DNA from: an uncultured delta proteobacterium
Lineage (GTDB): Bacteria > Desulfobacterota > WTBG01 > CAIYCZ01 > CAIRTM01
Direction of reading: 5' to 3'
DNA length: 55,449 nt
Assembly (NCBI GenBank): GCA_903911225.1
Contig: CAIWCT010000453.1
Coordinates: 1 to 55,449 of the forward strand
Below are positions 16,290-24,955 of this stretch, piece by piece. The translations under genes were made by a program, and so were the position numbers. Under the pieces are notes generated by a model. It was given only the letters and a program-made list of their open reading frames with translations. It ran no database searches and was not told where the DNA came from. Each line of letters starts with the position of its first letter. Position 1 is the first letter of the stretch.

Positions 16290-17172
16290 ACTACTAATAG
16301 AAAACTAATAGGTTAGGTTGAGAGAAGGACTATAAAAGCATGGCTGAAACAATTGTAGTCATACGTGGCGCCGGCGACCTGGCAACAGGAGTTGCCCACC
16401 GCCTGCACCGCAGCGGTTTTAAAGTGCTGCTATTGGAAGTTGCCCATCCGCTGGTTGTGCGGCGGACCGTGTCTTTTGCCCAGGCGGTTATTGATGGCGA
16501 AACCACGGTTGAAGCTGTGCGGGCACGGAAAGTGGCCGGCATCGATGAGATCAAAACAGCATGGCAGCAGGCCGTCATCCCGGTGCTGGTTGATCCGGGA
16601 GCAACTATTTTAAAAGAGCTCAAGGCAGATGTTGTTGTTGATGCCACGCTTGCCAAGCGCGACACGGGCATGCGGCAGGACATGGCGCCGCTCACCATTG
16701 CCCTCGGGCCCGGCTTTGAAGCGGGCAAACAGGTCCATATCGTCATTGAAACAAACCGGGGGCATGATATGGGGCGGTTGATTTTCAAGGGCGCTGCAGA
16801 GCCAGACACCGGCACGCCCGGCCTTGTCAAGGGATATGCAGCCGAGCGGGTGCTACGCTCGCCCTGCGCAGGCGCGGTTAAACATGTGGTGGATATCGGC
16901 GCCCGGGTCAAAAAGGACGACATTCTCTGCTCTGTTGAAGACAAGCCGGTGCTGGCTCAGTTTGATGGCGTGGTGCGCGGGCTTATCATGAACGGCCGTG
17001 AGGTGCCGCAGGGCTTGAAGATCGGCGATATCGACCCCCGCATTGACACCAACTGCCGTACTATTTCGGACAAGGCCCGCGCCCTGGGCGGTTCAGTGCT
17101 TGAGGCCATTCTTATGTGGAAAAGCGGCGCAATGGGCGTTTGCTAAAAATAAATATTCCAATTATCCCTGTT
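16290..17172 (+). repeat. Long direct repeat, copy 1 (yqeB and flanks)
   Basis: The yqeB gene and about 20-45 bases on each side match a second copy at 29375-30256. Flank matches include ACTAATAG before, AAGGACTATAAAAGC at the start, and ATTCCAATTATC after the stop. Coding identity is about 94 percent in protein, with many silent changes. Confidence 0.75.
16340..17146 (+). CDS. yqeB: YqeB/EF2563-family selenium-dependent molybdenum hydroxylase accessory protein, copy 1
   Basis: The 268-residue protein belongs to the EF2563 family, a comparative-genomics marker of enzymes that carry labile selenium at the molybdenum centre. It has an N-terminal nucleotide-binding-like VIRGAGDLATGVAHRL (residues 6-21), DATLAKRDTG and ALGPGFEAG in the middle, and ETNRGHDMGRLI, then a biotinyl-like C-terminal part. 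Its exact chemistry is unknown. GAGAAGGACTATAAAAGC precedes the ATG. A second copy at 29425 differs at about 16 residues. Confidence 0.88.
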   Translation: MAETIVVIRGAGDLATGVAHRLHRSGFKVLLLEVAHPLVVRRTVSFAQAVIDGETTVEAVRARKVAGIDEIKTAWQQAVIPVLVDPGATILKELKADVVVDATLAKRDTGMRQDMAPLTIALGPGFEAGKQVHIVIETNRGHDMGRLIFKGAAEPDTGTPGLVKGYAAERVLRSPCAGAVKHVVDIGARVKKDDILCSVEDKPVLAQFDGVVRGLIMNGREVPQGLKIGDIDPRIDTNCRTISDKARALGGSVLEAILMWKSGAMGVC

Positions 17173-17213
17173 ACTAAACAATACATTGATTGAGAAAGAA
17201 GGAGAACCAGAAC

Positions 17214-17597
17214 ATGAAAAAAATAGCTTTTGCCTGTGAAGAAAACAAGGGACTTGAATCAGAAATGAGCGGGCACTTCGGTCGCTGTCCGTATTTTATG
17301 ATGGTGGATGTCGAGGGCACGGAGGTGAAGAAGGTTGACCCGGTTGCCAATCCGTTTTTCAATGGCCATGTGCCCGGCGTAGTTCCAGAGTTTATCAATA
17401 AGCAGAATGTCAATGTCATGATCGCCGGCGGCATGGGCCCCAAGGCCGTTGATATGTTTAACGGTTTCGGCATTGAGGTGGCAACCGGTGTAGGCGGAAA
17501 AGTAGCAAATGTTTTAAAAGCCTATCTTGAAGGAAAGGTAAGCGGCACTGTAGCTTGCTCGCATGACCATGGCGACAGCTGCGGCGGGCACAGCTGA
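17214..17597 (+). CDS. NifX/NifB-family protein with His/Cys tail
   Basis: The 127-residue protein is one Fe-Mo-cofactor-type domain: MKKIAFACEENKG, MSGHFGRCPYFMMVD and MIAGGMGPKAVDMFNGFGI. The C-terminus SHDHGDSCGGHS is rich in His and Cys and could bind metal. GAAGGAGAACCAGAAC before the ATG at 17214 decides the start. It forms a pair with 17609 and precedes two ferredoxin-MinD ATPases, an arrangement common in anaerobes. Confidence 0.85.
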   Translation: MKKIAFACEENKGLESEMSGHFGRCPYFMMVDVEGTEVKKVDPVANPFFNGHVPGVVPEFINKQNVNVMIAGGMGPKAVDMFNGFGIEVATGVGGKVANVLKAYLEGKVSGTVACSHDHGDSCGGHS

Positions 17598-17608
17598 GAG
17601 AGGCGATT

Positions 17609-17956
17609 ATGAAAATTGCAATTTCAGCATGCGGCGACACCTTGTCGGCAAAAACCCATGCCCTTTTTGGCAGATGCGATTACTTCGTTATCGTTGATAC
17701 GGAAACGGGGGAAAGCACGGCTCTGAAAAATAAATCGGCAGAGGCCTCAACCGGGGCAGGTCCGGCCTGCGCTCAGGAGCTTTTCAATGCAGGAGTCACT
17801 ACTGTCGTGAGCGGTAAAATAGGGCCCAATGCCTATGAAGCGCTCAAGGCAGCAGGGGCTGGTATCTTTCTGGCGCCTCCGGGCATCACGGTGCAGGAGG
17901 CGCTGGACAGGTTTAAAGCCGGCAGCCTTTCCGAAATGCAGATACAGCGGTTTTAG
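17609..17956 (+). CDS. NifX/NifB-family protein
   Basis: The 115-residue Fe-Mo-cofactor-type domain opens MKIAISACGDTLSAKT, followed by LFGRCDYFVIVD and a VVSGKIGPNAYEALKAAG segment. It lacks the acidic His tail of its neighbour. It starts 11 bases after 17214-17597 ends with GAGAGGCGATT before the ATG. The role is a presumed metal-cluster carrier (inference). Confidence 0.83.
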   Translation: MKIAISACGDTLSAKTHALFGRCDYFVIVDTETGESTALKNKSAEASTGAGPACAQELFNAGVTTVVSGKIGPNAYEALKAAGAGIFLAPPGITVQEALDRFKAGSLSEMQIQRF

Positions 17957-18006
17957 AAAAGAATGGACACTGTAATGCAATACTATCTTTTGATAAGGAA
18001 GAGCCT

Positions 18007-18870
18007 ATGATTATAGCCGTTGCCAGCGGCAAGGGCGGCACGGGCAAGACGACCGTGGCGGTGAGCCTGGCCCTTTCTCTTAACGGGGTGCAGTTTGCCG
18101 ACTGCGATGTCGAGGAGCCCAATGCCGCTATTTTTTTACAGCCCACGATAACTGAACAAATACCCGTGACCCTGCCGGTGCCGGAAATCGATGAAACAAA
18201 ATGCAGCGGCTGCGGCAAATGCACGGACCTGTGCGCCTACAATGCCCTGATCGTGCTGGGTACGCGGGTGCTGGTGTTTCCGCATATGTGCCATGGCTGC
18301 GGCGGCTGTACGATTATCTGCCCGGAGCGGGCAATAACGGAGAAGCCTCGTGCAATAGGCATGATTGAAAAAGGCCATGCCCTGTCGATAGCATTTATGC
18401 AGGGCACCCTTAATGTGGGCGATCCCATGGCGACACCCATTATCAAACAGTTGCGTAAGCATCTTGACCGCTCAAAAATTGTCATTCTCGACTCGCCGCC
18501 GGGAACCTCCTGTCCGGTGATCGAAACCGTGCGCGAGAGCGACTTCTGTATTTTAGTCACCGAGCCCACGCCGTTTGGCCTGCATGATCTGCAACTGGCG
18601 GTTGCAACGGTGAGGGAGCTGCATGTTCCGTTTGGTGTGATTATCAACTGCGCCGGTATCGGCGATGACGCAGTGGAAAACTACTGTCGGCGTGAGTCTA
18701 TACCGCTGCTCATGAAAATCCCCTGGGAACGCCGCATTGCCGAAGGGTATTCCCGGGGCGAGCCCATCATGTCCGTCATGCCGGAGCTGAAACAGGCTTT
18801 TATAAATTTACATACAACGATTGCAGCTGCCAGCCGCAGCCAATCACAAACTGCTTTGAAGGAGCCTTGA
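18007..18870 (+). CDS. MinD-superfamily ATPase with inserted ferredoxin domain, copy A
   Basis: The 287-residue protein has a P-loop SGKGGTGKTT (7-16), then an inserted pair of 4Fe-4S motifs (CSGCGKCTDLCAYNA and CHGCGGCTIICPERA at about 60-115) and the ParA-type DSPPGTSCPVIE. Such proteins (COG1149) usually occur as adjacent pairs next to NifX-like genes; their substrate is unknown, with cluster assembly or electron-driven maturation suspected. AAGGAAGAGCCT precedes the ATG. The PNP-oxidase-like gene lies between it and copy B. Confidence 0.88.
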   Translation: MIIAVASGKGGTGKTTVAVSLALSLNGVQFADCDVEEPNAAIFLQPTITEQIPVTLPVPEIDETKCSGCGKCTDLCAYNALIVLGTRVLVFPHMCHGCGGCTIICPERAITEKPRAIGMIEKGHALSIAFMQGTLNVGDPMATPIIKQLRKHLDRSKIVILDSPPGTSCPVIETVRESDFCILVTEPTPFGLHDLQLAVATVRELHVPFGVIINCAGIGDDAVENYCRRESIPLLMKIPWERRIAEGYSRGEPIMSVMPELKQAFINLHTTIAAASRSQSQTALKEP

Positions 18871-18872
18871 TC

Positions 18873-19502
18873 ATGAGCGAAACGGAAAATAAAAAATCTC
18901 TGCTTGCCGACCACATTCATAAAAACACCATGTCCCGAGAAGAGCTTGAAAAGGAACTACATGCGTTTCTTGACGAGGCAAGCTCCTGGCCCGGCACGAC
19001 CGACAAGCCCGGCTGCCCCCTGAAGCACGGCCTTGCCTGTGTGCTCTGCACGGTGCATGACGATGAGCCGCGCGCTACACCGATTGATTTTTTTATTGAT
19101 GGATTCACCCTGTGGCATGCTGGTGAGCCTGGCCTAAAAATCCGAAATATTCGCTCCAACGCAAAAGTCGCCGTAGGCGTCTATCACCCCATGGATCACA
19201 GCGTCCTCAACCGCAGCCTGCAGATAAACGGCACGGCAACGCTTCTTCCCTATGCCGGGCATGAACAGGAGTTTTTAGAGCGCCTCAAAATTATGGGCGT
19301 ATATGCTGCGGCCGCGAAGGTCATGGGTGAAATGCTTGCTGCCCAAGGCAAACCTGCTGGCAATCTTGACGAGGACATCATAAAAGCTATTAAACGATTT
19401 AATTTGATCAAAATAGAGCCTTATGAAATCACGTACCTGCGGATTCATCCGACCGAAGGCACGGTGAAAAATATCTGGAAAAAGATTCCAGCGGAGGCTT
19501 GA
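18873..19502 (+). CDS. Pyridoxamine 5-phosphate oxidase-like flavin-binding protein
   Basis: The 209-residue protein has a split-barrel flavin-binding core: ACVLCTVHDDEPRATPIDFFIDG, then LKIRNIRSNAKVAVGVYHP and NGTATLL. It begins MSETENKKSLLADHIHKNTM. GAAGGAGCCTTGATC fixes the ATG at 18873. The stop overlaps the next start (TGATG). The family includes heme- and F420-related and general flavin reductases; its position between the two ferredoxin-MinD genes suggests a redox role in the same pathway. Confidence 0.78.
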   Translation: MSETENKKSLLADHIHKNTMSREELEKELHAFLDEASSWPGTTDKPGCPLKHGLACVLCTVHDDEPRATPIDFFIDGFTLWHAGEPGLKIRNIRSNAKVAVGVYHPMDHSVLNRSLQINGTATLLPYAGHEQEFLERLKIMGVYAAAAKVMGEMLAAQGKPAGNLDEDIIKAIKRFNLIKIEPYEITYLRIHPTEGTVKNIWKKIPAEA

Positions 19503-20365
19503 TGAAACAAATTACTGTTATCAGTGGGAAGGGCGGCACGGGCAAAACCACCATAACGGCAGCTCTTTCCTATCTTGCGGAGAAGGCGGTGCTTGCCGAT
19601 TGCGATGTTGACGCCGCCGATCTGCATATTCTGCTTGATCCGGCGGTTCAGCGGACAGAAGAGTTCTCCGGCGGGAAAACTGCGGTTATTCAGAAATCCT
19701 TGTGCACACAGTGCGGCGCCTGCAGGGAGCTATGCCGGTTTGACGCAATCCACGGCCTTGAAATCGATCCGGTCTCCTGCGAGGGCTGCGGTGTTTGCGC
19801 GGCTCTGTGTCCAGAGAAAGCCATTACCATGGCGAATAAACTTTCCGGCCACTGGTTTGTCTCCGATACCCGCAACGGGCCCATGGTGCATGCACGCTTG
19901 GGCATTGCCGAAGATAATTCCGGGAAGCTCGTCAGCGTTGTGCGGCAGGAGGCGCGGCGGGTTGCTGAAGAAAAGGGCCTTGATTATGTTATTATTGACG
20001 GGCCGCCGGGCATCGGCTGCCCGGTTATCGCTTCAATCACCGGCGTTGACCTGGTGCTGGTGGTGACCGAGCCCACGCTTTCGGGCCTGCATGATCTCAA
20101 GCGCGTGTTGGAAACAGCCGGGCATTTCAATATCCCCGCCGCCGTGTGCATCAATAAGTTCGACATTAATTCCGAGAACACTCGAGTCATAGAAGGATTT
20201 TGTGCGCAGCAGGAGGTGTGCGTTGTCGGGAAGATTCCCTATGATCGAAGAGTTGTCGCGGCGCTGATGCAAAAAAATACGGTGTTTGAATATCCCTGCG
20301 GCGAGGTGTCGGCAGAAATCACCCGGATGTGGGTTACCTTGACTGCTATTGTTCAGGAGTTCTGA
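19502..20365 (+). CDS. MinD-superfamily ATPase with inserted ferredoxin domain, copy B
   Basis: The 287-residue paralogue of 18007 has P-loop SGKGGTGKTT, two 4Fe-4S motifs (CTQCGACRELCRFDA and CEGCGVCAALCPEKA) and DGPPGIGCPVIAS. It shares the pattern PTLSGLHDLKR with copy A (PTPFGLHDLQL). It starts on the overlapping TGATG of the previous gene, so the three are translationally coupled. Two different subunits probably form a heterodimer, as is common for this pair. Confidence 0.88.
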   Translation: MKQITVISGKGGTGKTTITAALSYLAEKAVLADCDVDAADLHILLDPAVQRTEEFSGGKTAVIQKSLCTQCGACRELCRFDAIHGLEIDPVSCEGCGVCAALCPEKAITMANKLSGHWFVSDTRNGPMVHARLGIAEDNSGKLVSVVRQEARRVAEEKGLDYVIIDGPPGIGCPVIASITGVDLVLVVTEPTLSGLHDLKRVLETAGHFNIPAAVCINKFDINSENTRVIEGFCAQQEVCVVGKIPYDRRVVAALMQKNTVFEYPCGEVSAEITRMWVTLTAIVQEF

Positions 20366-20533
20366 CAACCATATATGCAAGTGAAAAAAGGTCTACCGGA
20401 TCAGCAATAAAATTTATAAAACAACGGAAATAATTCAGTCCGCCATTGGGTCAACGCGGTATTATATGACCGTGCTTGCGGCGGCAGTATATTATTGTAT
20501 GCACAGGAAGCAAGAACCATACAGGCGTAACTC

Positions 20534-21028
20534 ATGAAGTTCGAATTTTCTCCCATCGGCATTATACATTCACCCTATACAGAGCCTGCCGGGGTTCCTA
20601 TTCAGTGCGTTTTCGCCAATGGCGTTACCGGCACGGTCGAGGTGTTCCCGGAATTTGCCGAGGGGCTTACCGATCTTGACGGCTTTTCGCATATAATCCT
20701 GCTGTACCGCTTTCACCGGGTGCAGGGGCATTCTCTCATGTGCCGGCCTTTTCTTGATGTACGCGACCACGGTATTTTTGCAACACGTGCGCCCCGCAGG
20801 CCCAATCCCATTGGCCTTTCGGTGGTGGGGCTTCTAAAAATTGACGGCTGCACCTTGACCATAGGCGGCGTTGATATTATCGACGGCACCCCACTGCTTG
20901 ACATTAAGCCCTATGTGCCGGATTTTGATGTGCGACATAATGCGAAAACCGGCTGGTATGAGCAGGCGGGTAACAAACAGCAGACCATGGCAGATGACCG
21001 TTTTGTTAATAATAATGAAAAAAAATAA
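20534..21028 (+). CDS. TrmO/TsaA (YaeB)-family SAM-dependent methyltransferase-like protein
   Basis: The 164-residue protein is a TsaA/TrmO beta-barrel: FSPIGIIHSPYTEPAGVPIQ, DLDGFSHIILLYRFHR, FATRAPRRPNPIGLS and GTPLLDIKPYVPDFD. TrmO methylates the t6A base of some tRNAs, but short TsaA proteins also occur in metal and Mo-cofactor gene clusters in anaerobes, where the target is unknown. The C-terminal barrel of E. coli TrmO is absent. The operon context (DUF364, flavodoxin-ferredoxin) favours a metal-related role; tRNA methylation remains possible. The ribosome site is weak. Confidence 0.78.
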   Translation: MKFEFSPIGIIHSPYTEPAGVPIQCVFANGVTGTVEVFPEFAEGLTDLDGFSHIILLYRFHRVQGHSLMCRPFLDVRDHGIFATRAPRRPNPIGLSVVGLLKIDGCTLTIGGVDIIDGTPLLDIKPYVPDFDVRHNAKTGWYEQAGNKQQTMADDRFVNNNEKK

Positions 21029-21043
21029 GAAAGGAACAACGCC

Positions 21044-21814
21044 ATGCTTCTTGAAACACTGAAAACTGCAGCACTTGAAAAAGCAGGAAACATACACGTA
21101 ACCGATGTCAGGATCGGGTTGGGATATACCGCCGTAATGCTCGATACGGGCAGCGTCGGCCTTGCCTATACCTTCCGCGACAAGGCCGAGTCTGGCTGCT
21201 CGGTGTTTCAGGGCAAACGGCCCCTTGCGGGTTCACCGGTGCGGGATGTACTTCAGTATATTGGCTCTGACGGGCTGCTGGAACGCACGCTTGGTCTGGC
21301 TGCGGCAAATGCCCTGTTTAATACCGATGATGCCGCAGGTAGCATGTCGGGATGGCAATGCTCTGAAGGCGATCTTTTGGATGTGCTTTCGCTCACAAAA
21401 AATGACCGGGTTGGGATGGTAGGTTTTTTTGGGCCCCTGGCGCCTGTAATTAAGCAGCGGGCAGGCGAGCTTATTATTTTTGAGGAAAACATGGCCCGTG
21501 CCGACGGCCTCTGCCCGGGAAGCAAGGCCGCAGAGCTTTTGCCGTCATGTTCGGTTGCAATTATAACAGCAACGTCCATTCTCAATAACAGCTTTGAGCA
21601 TATCGCAGCAGCCGCAGACAAGTGTCGCATCAAGGCCGTGCTTGGGCCGTCGACCCCGCTGGCGCCCGGTGTTTTCAAAAACTACGGGGTAACACACCTT
21701 TCCGGTGTTGTCGGCATCGATGCGGCGGCAATACTGCGCGTGGTCAGCGAAGGCGGGGGCACACGGTTTTTCATGGAATGGTCGAAAAAGATAAATCTTG
21801 TTCTCAATGGTTAA
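21044..21814 (+). CDS. DUF364 (putative heavy-metal chelation) protein, copy A
   Basis: The 256-residue protein has an N-terminal DUF4213-like part (about 20-95) and a C-terminal DUF364 domain with VGMVGFFGPLAPVIKQ, VAIITATSILNNSFEHI, VLGPSTPLAPGVF and HLSGVVGIDAAAIL. Related structures suggest ligand binding at domain interfaces; the substrate is thought to be a metal or metal-chelate. AGAAAGGAACAACGCC precedes the ATG. A divergent paralogue lies at 42956 in the uptake locus. Confidence 0.82.
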   Translation: MLLETLKTAALEKAGNIHVTDVRIGLGYTAVMLDTGSVGLAYTFRDKAESGCSVFQGKRPLAGSPVRDVLQYIGSDGLLERTLGLAAANALFNTDDAAGSMSGWQCSEGDLLDVLSLTKNDRVGMVGFFGPLAPVIKQRAGELIIFEENMARADGLCPGSKAAELLPSCSVAIITATSILNNSFEHIAAAADKCRIKAVLGPSTPLAPGVFKNYGVTHLSGVVGIDAAAILRVVSEGGGTRFFMEWSKKINLVLNG

Positions 21815-21823
21815 AGGAGGTTT

Positions 21824-22663
21824 ATGAATTATTTTGTGGTGTATATCTCCCCGGCAGGAACCACGCAGCATGCGGCTCGGGTCATCAGCAGCGAATTGAA
21901 CGGCCTTGGAAAAACGTGCAGCACCCTTGATTTTGGTGACAGAGCCTGCATGAAGCTGCTCGATGCCGCATTGCCTGCCTTTGCTCATAATTCCTGTCTG
22001 TTTATAGGTTCGCCGGTCTATGCCAGCCATGCAGTTCCAGTAGTCATGGATTTCATCGCACGACTTCACCAGGGCAACGGCTGCTGCAGTGTGCCCTTTG
22101 TAACCTGGGGCACCGTGACCAGCGGCGTGGCGCTTGCGGATATGGGCGGAGCGCTTGCGGCAAAAGGCTATCCTGCGATCGCAGCGGCAAAAATAGTTGC
22201 CGAGCATTCTCTGCTGTGGCAATCCGCCAATCCTTTGGGCAAAGGCAGGCCCGATGCCGATGACGATCGCAGCATACGTGACATGGTAAAAAAAGTCGTT
22301 GCTGCATTGGATGCGGGTTCGGCAAAGCATGTATCCGCAGCAACGCTGAATTATCAGCCCGAGCCCTTGCGGAAAGTCATGGCAGGCCTGGTGCTGAGTG
22401 CAGTGAGAAAGGTTCTCCCACAGATAAGCCTCAAGCGCGATCTGTGCAATCTGTGCGGCGACTGCGTTGCAGCCTGCCCGGCTGAAGCCGTTGAGCTTGC
22501 CGACGGCCCGGTTTTTAAAGACTGCTGCATTGCCTGCTACAACTGCCTTCGGGCCTGCCCGGAACATGCGCTGCAGGCTGATTTCACTAAAATGGAAGCA
22601 GGACTTGCGCAAAGGGTGAAGGACTTTGGCGAAATCTGTGAAACGGTCGTGTATCTGCCCTGA
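21824..22663 (+). CDS. EFR1-type flavodoxin-ferredoxin fusion
   Basis: The 279-residue protein joins a flavodoxin-like domain (about 1-165: YISPAGTTQHAARVI, FIGSPVYASHAVPVVMDFIARL, VTWGTVTSG) to a C-terminal 2[4Fe-4S] ferredoxin (CNLCGDCVAACPAEAV and CCIACYNCLRACPEHAL). It should carry electrons from flavin to an Fe-S partner in the cytoplasm. AAAGGAGGTTT precedes the ATG, only nine bases after the DUF364 gene. Confidence 0.85.
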   Translation: MNYFVVYISPAGTTQHAARVISSELNGLGKTCSTLDFGDRACMKLLDAALPAFAHNSCLFIGSPVYASHAVPVVMDFIARLHQGNGCCSVPFVTWGTVTSGVALADMGGALAAKGYPAIAAAKIVAEHSLLWQSANPLGKGRPDADDDRSIRDMVKKVVAALDAGSAKHVSAATLNYQPEPLRKVMAGLVLSAVRKVLPQISLKRDLCNLCGDCVAACPAEAVELADGPVFKDCCIACYNCLRACPEHALQADFTKMEAGLAQRVKDFGEICETVVYLP

Positions 22664-22717
22664 AATATGTCACAGGGGTTCCGTTAAAAATTTATCAAGT
22701 ACAAGAGAGGGTCACAA

Positions 22718-22945
22718 ATGCCTATTTATGAATACCAGTGCGCAGCCTGCGGACAAACAACTGAAATTATAACCGTGGGAAGCGAATCCCAAGATACCGT
22801 GATATGCGCCACATGCGGCAGCGCGAAGCTTGAGAAAAAGATATCTGCAGCGGCGCTTCCCAAAATGCCCGCACGCCCTGCCGGCAAAACCTGCTGCGGC
22901 CGGGATAAAAAATGCGGAGGGGGGCCTTCCTGCTGCGGCATGTGA
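22718..22945 (+). CDS. FmdB-family zinc-ribbon small protein
   Basis: The 75-residue protein begins MPIYEYQCAACGQTTE, the FmdB zinc-ribbon signature, with a second pair CATCG. The tail is very Cys-rich (CCGRDKKCGGGPSCCGM), which is longer than usual and could bind additional metal. FmdB proteins are linked to formamide and molybdenum-enzyme regulation, but their role is not settled. GAGAGGGTCACAA precedes the ATG. Confidence 0.82.
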   Translation: MPIYEYQCAACGQTTEIITVGSESQDTVICATCGSAKLEKKISAAALPKMPARPAGKTCCGRDKKCGGGPSCCGM

Positions 22946-22976
22946 GCCCGTAATTTTCAGCTCAAGGGAATAAGGT

Positions 22977-23447
22977 ATGGAGACAATAGAGATACCAGGG
23001 CGAAAAAAGATGCGCATAAAGCATCTGGTGCTCGACTATAACGGCACCCTGGCTTTAGACGGCAAATTGCTGCCGGGCGTGCAGGAGCTTATTACAGCGC
23101 TTGCATTGCGATTCGAGATACATGTGCTGACAGCAGACATGCATTCAAGCTGCACCCGCGAGCTTTCAGGCCTGCCGGTGAAGATAGCCGTCATTGCCGG
23201 AAACCCGGAGGATGCCGCAAAGCTTGCCTATGTGCGAACACTTGGCGCCGCATCATGCATTTGCATCGGCAACGGCATGAACGATCGGCTAATGCTGGCG
23301 GCCTGTGGGCTGGGCATTGTGGTTGTGGGCGATGAGTGCGCAGCCTTGCGGGCCTGCCTTGCCGCCGACATTGTCGCGCCGGGAATTATTCAGGCGCTGG
23401 GATTGCTGAAAAATGAAAAGCGACTTCTGGCGACCTTGAGGAACTGA
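22977..23447 (+). CDS. HAD-family protein related to soluble P-type ATPase domains (COG4087-like)
   Basis: The 156-residue protein has the HAD motif I LVLDYNGTLALDG (about 17-29), motif II LTADMHSS and motif III GNGMNDRLMLAACGLGIVV. The DYNGTLA form and lack of a membrane part match small soluble P-type-ATPase-like phosphatases. The substrate is unknown. AAGGGAATAAGGT precedes the ATG. It lies between FmdB and a radical SAM gene in the maturation region. Confidence 0.75.
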   Translation: METIEIPGRKKMRIKHLVLDYNGTLALDGKLLPGVQELITALALRFEIHVLTADMHSSCTRELSGLPVKIAVIAGNPEDAAKLAYVRTLGAASCICIGNGMNDRLMLAACGLGIVVVGDECAALRACLAADIVAPGIIQALGLLKNEKRLLATLRN

Positions 23448-23470
23448 ATCATGAGCGGGGAAGTAGCAGC

Positions 23471-24472
23471 ATGAAACACGGACATATTTCAGACATGGTT
23501 GCAAAGGCGCTGGACGGCGAGCTCCTGGCCGGGGAGGAGATCAGCGCTCTGCTGTCAGTGTCGATTAAAACGGAAGAAAGCTTTTATATTCAGTGGGCGG
23601 GTAGAACTATAAGCGACCAGGTTTCGCTTGGCAGGGCCGAAGTGCATGCCCAGGTCGGCCTTAACATATCACCCTGCTTTAATGACTGTCTGTTCTGTTC
23701 GTTTGCGCGTATAAATGGCATATTTTCTCAGCAAACGGAGACCGCGCTTGAGGACATTATTGCGCGCTGCGCCGATTTTGAAAAAAACGGCGCTAATGCC
23801 ATCTATCTTATGTGCACGGCGGATTTTGATTTTGACCGGTTCATTGACTGCGCCGCTGCGGTTAGGGCAGCGCTCCAACCATGCACCGTTCTGATTGCAA
23901 ATATCGCCGACTTCGGTCCAGCGCAGGCACGCAGGCTGAAGGACGCGGGCTGTGCCGGGGTGTATCATGCCCTGCGGCTGGGCGAAGGCAGCGACACGCG
24001 CATTCCCCCTGAGCGACGGCTACAAACATTTCATGCGGCGCGGGAGGCAGGACTCAAGCTTGGCACCTGCCTTGAGCCTGTTGGGCCCGAGCACACGATT
24101 GCCGAACTGGTTGAAAAGACCCTTATCGCCCGTGATGCCACTCCCGTTTACTGTGGCGCTGCCCGCCGTATTCCCATTGCCGGGACAAAGCTTGCCGGTT
24201 ACGGCATTGTTTCCGAGGCCCGCATGGCCCATATTCTTGCCGTGGTGCGGCTGGCCATGGGTTTTGGAGTTCCCGGCAACTGCACGCATGAACCCAATGT
24301 AACAGGTGCTATTGCCGGTGCCAATCTGTTCTGGGCAGAGTCTGGGGCCAATCCCCGCGACGACCGCGAGCAGACGGAAAAAAGCCGTGGAACCAACATT
24401 AATGACTGTCGACAGCTGTTTATCGAAGCAGAATGGGATGTGGCAACAGGCCCATCCCCTTTTTTTAGTTGA
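23471..24472 (+). CDS. BioB/HydE-like radical SAM protein of unknown substrate
   Basis: The 333-residue protein has the radical SAM motif SPCFNDCLFCSF, with ligands Cys69, Cys73 and Cys76 (C-x3-C-x2-C). A TIM-barrel core follows, with LEPVGPEHTIAEL and a C-terminal BATS-like part ending RQLFIEAEWDVA. It resembles biotin synthase in fold order (residues 1-50 helical, 60-270 barrel) but lies in a metal-cluster locus beside NifU and NifS. Sulfur or selenium insertion, or methylation into a cofactor, are possible activities; none is shown. It is the only radical SAM gene in the window. Confidence 0.82.
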   Translation: MKHGHISDMVAKALDGELLAGEEISALLSVSIKTEESFYIQWAGRTISDQVSLGRAEVHAQVGLNISPCFNDCLFCSFARINGIFSQQTETALEDIIARCADFEKNGANAIYLMCTADFDFDRFIDCAAAVRAALQPCTVLIANIADFGPAQARRLKDAGCAGVYHALRLGEGSDTRIPPERRLQTFHAAREAGLKLGTCLEPVGPEHTIAELVEKTLIARDATPVYCGAARRIPIAGTKLAGYGIVSEARMAHILAVVRLAMGFGVPGNCTHEPNVTGAIAGANLFWAESGANPRDDREQTEKSRGTNINDCRQLFIEAEWDVATGPSPFFS

Positions 24473-24490
24473 TACAGGAAAGGAAAGTGT

Positions 24491-24955
24491 ATGGGACCCG
24501 TTAGTACCGAAAAAGCAAAGCCCGAGAAGCTGCAGCATGATTCCCCGCAGCCCACAGACGAAGATGCAGGCGTCATTTTTTATAATGAGACAGTTATCGA
24601 ACACTTCACTAACCCGCGGAATGTGGGCGAGATAGAAGATGCCGACGGCTTTGCACTGGTGGGCGATCCTTCCTGTGGCGATCAGATGAAGCTCTGGATT
24701 AAGGTGGAGGCGGGTCATATTGTCGATATCAAGTTTAAATCTTTCGGCTGCCCCGGCGCTATCGCCACCAGCAGCATGACGACCCACCTTGCCATGGGCA
24801 TGTACCTTGAAGACGCAAGGGCTCTCACCGACGATGATGTCGTGCGGGCATTGGGCGGCATTCCGGCAAACAAGCAGCACTGCTCGCTCCTGGGTATCAA
24901 TGCTCTGTTGTTTGCGATCAAAGACTATGAACAGCGTTCAAAGAACCAGCCATGA
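24491..24955 (+). CDS. NifU/IscU-type Fe-S scaffold, copy A
   Basis: The 154-residue scaffold has the three cluster cysteines: Cys62 in GDPSCGDQM, Cys87 in FGCPGAI and Cys131 in HCSLLG, with the conserved Asp64. A 30-residue polar N-terminal extension precedes the usual NETVIEHFTNPRNVG start. AGGAAAGGAAAGTGT precedes the ATG. The next gene (NifS) overlaps by four bases, so scaffold and sulfur donor are coupled. Copy B lies at 32392. Confidence 0.9.
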   Translation: MGPVSTEKAKPEKLQHDSPQPTDEDAGVIFYNETVIEHFTNPRNVGEIEDADGFALVGDPSCGDQMKLWIKVEAGHIVDIKFKSFGCPGAIATSSMTTHLAMGMYLEDARALTDDDVVRALGGIPANKQHCSLLGINALLFAIKDYEQRSKNQP

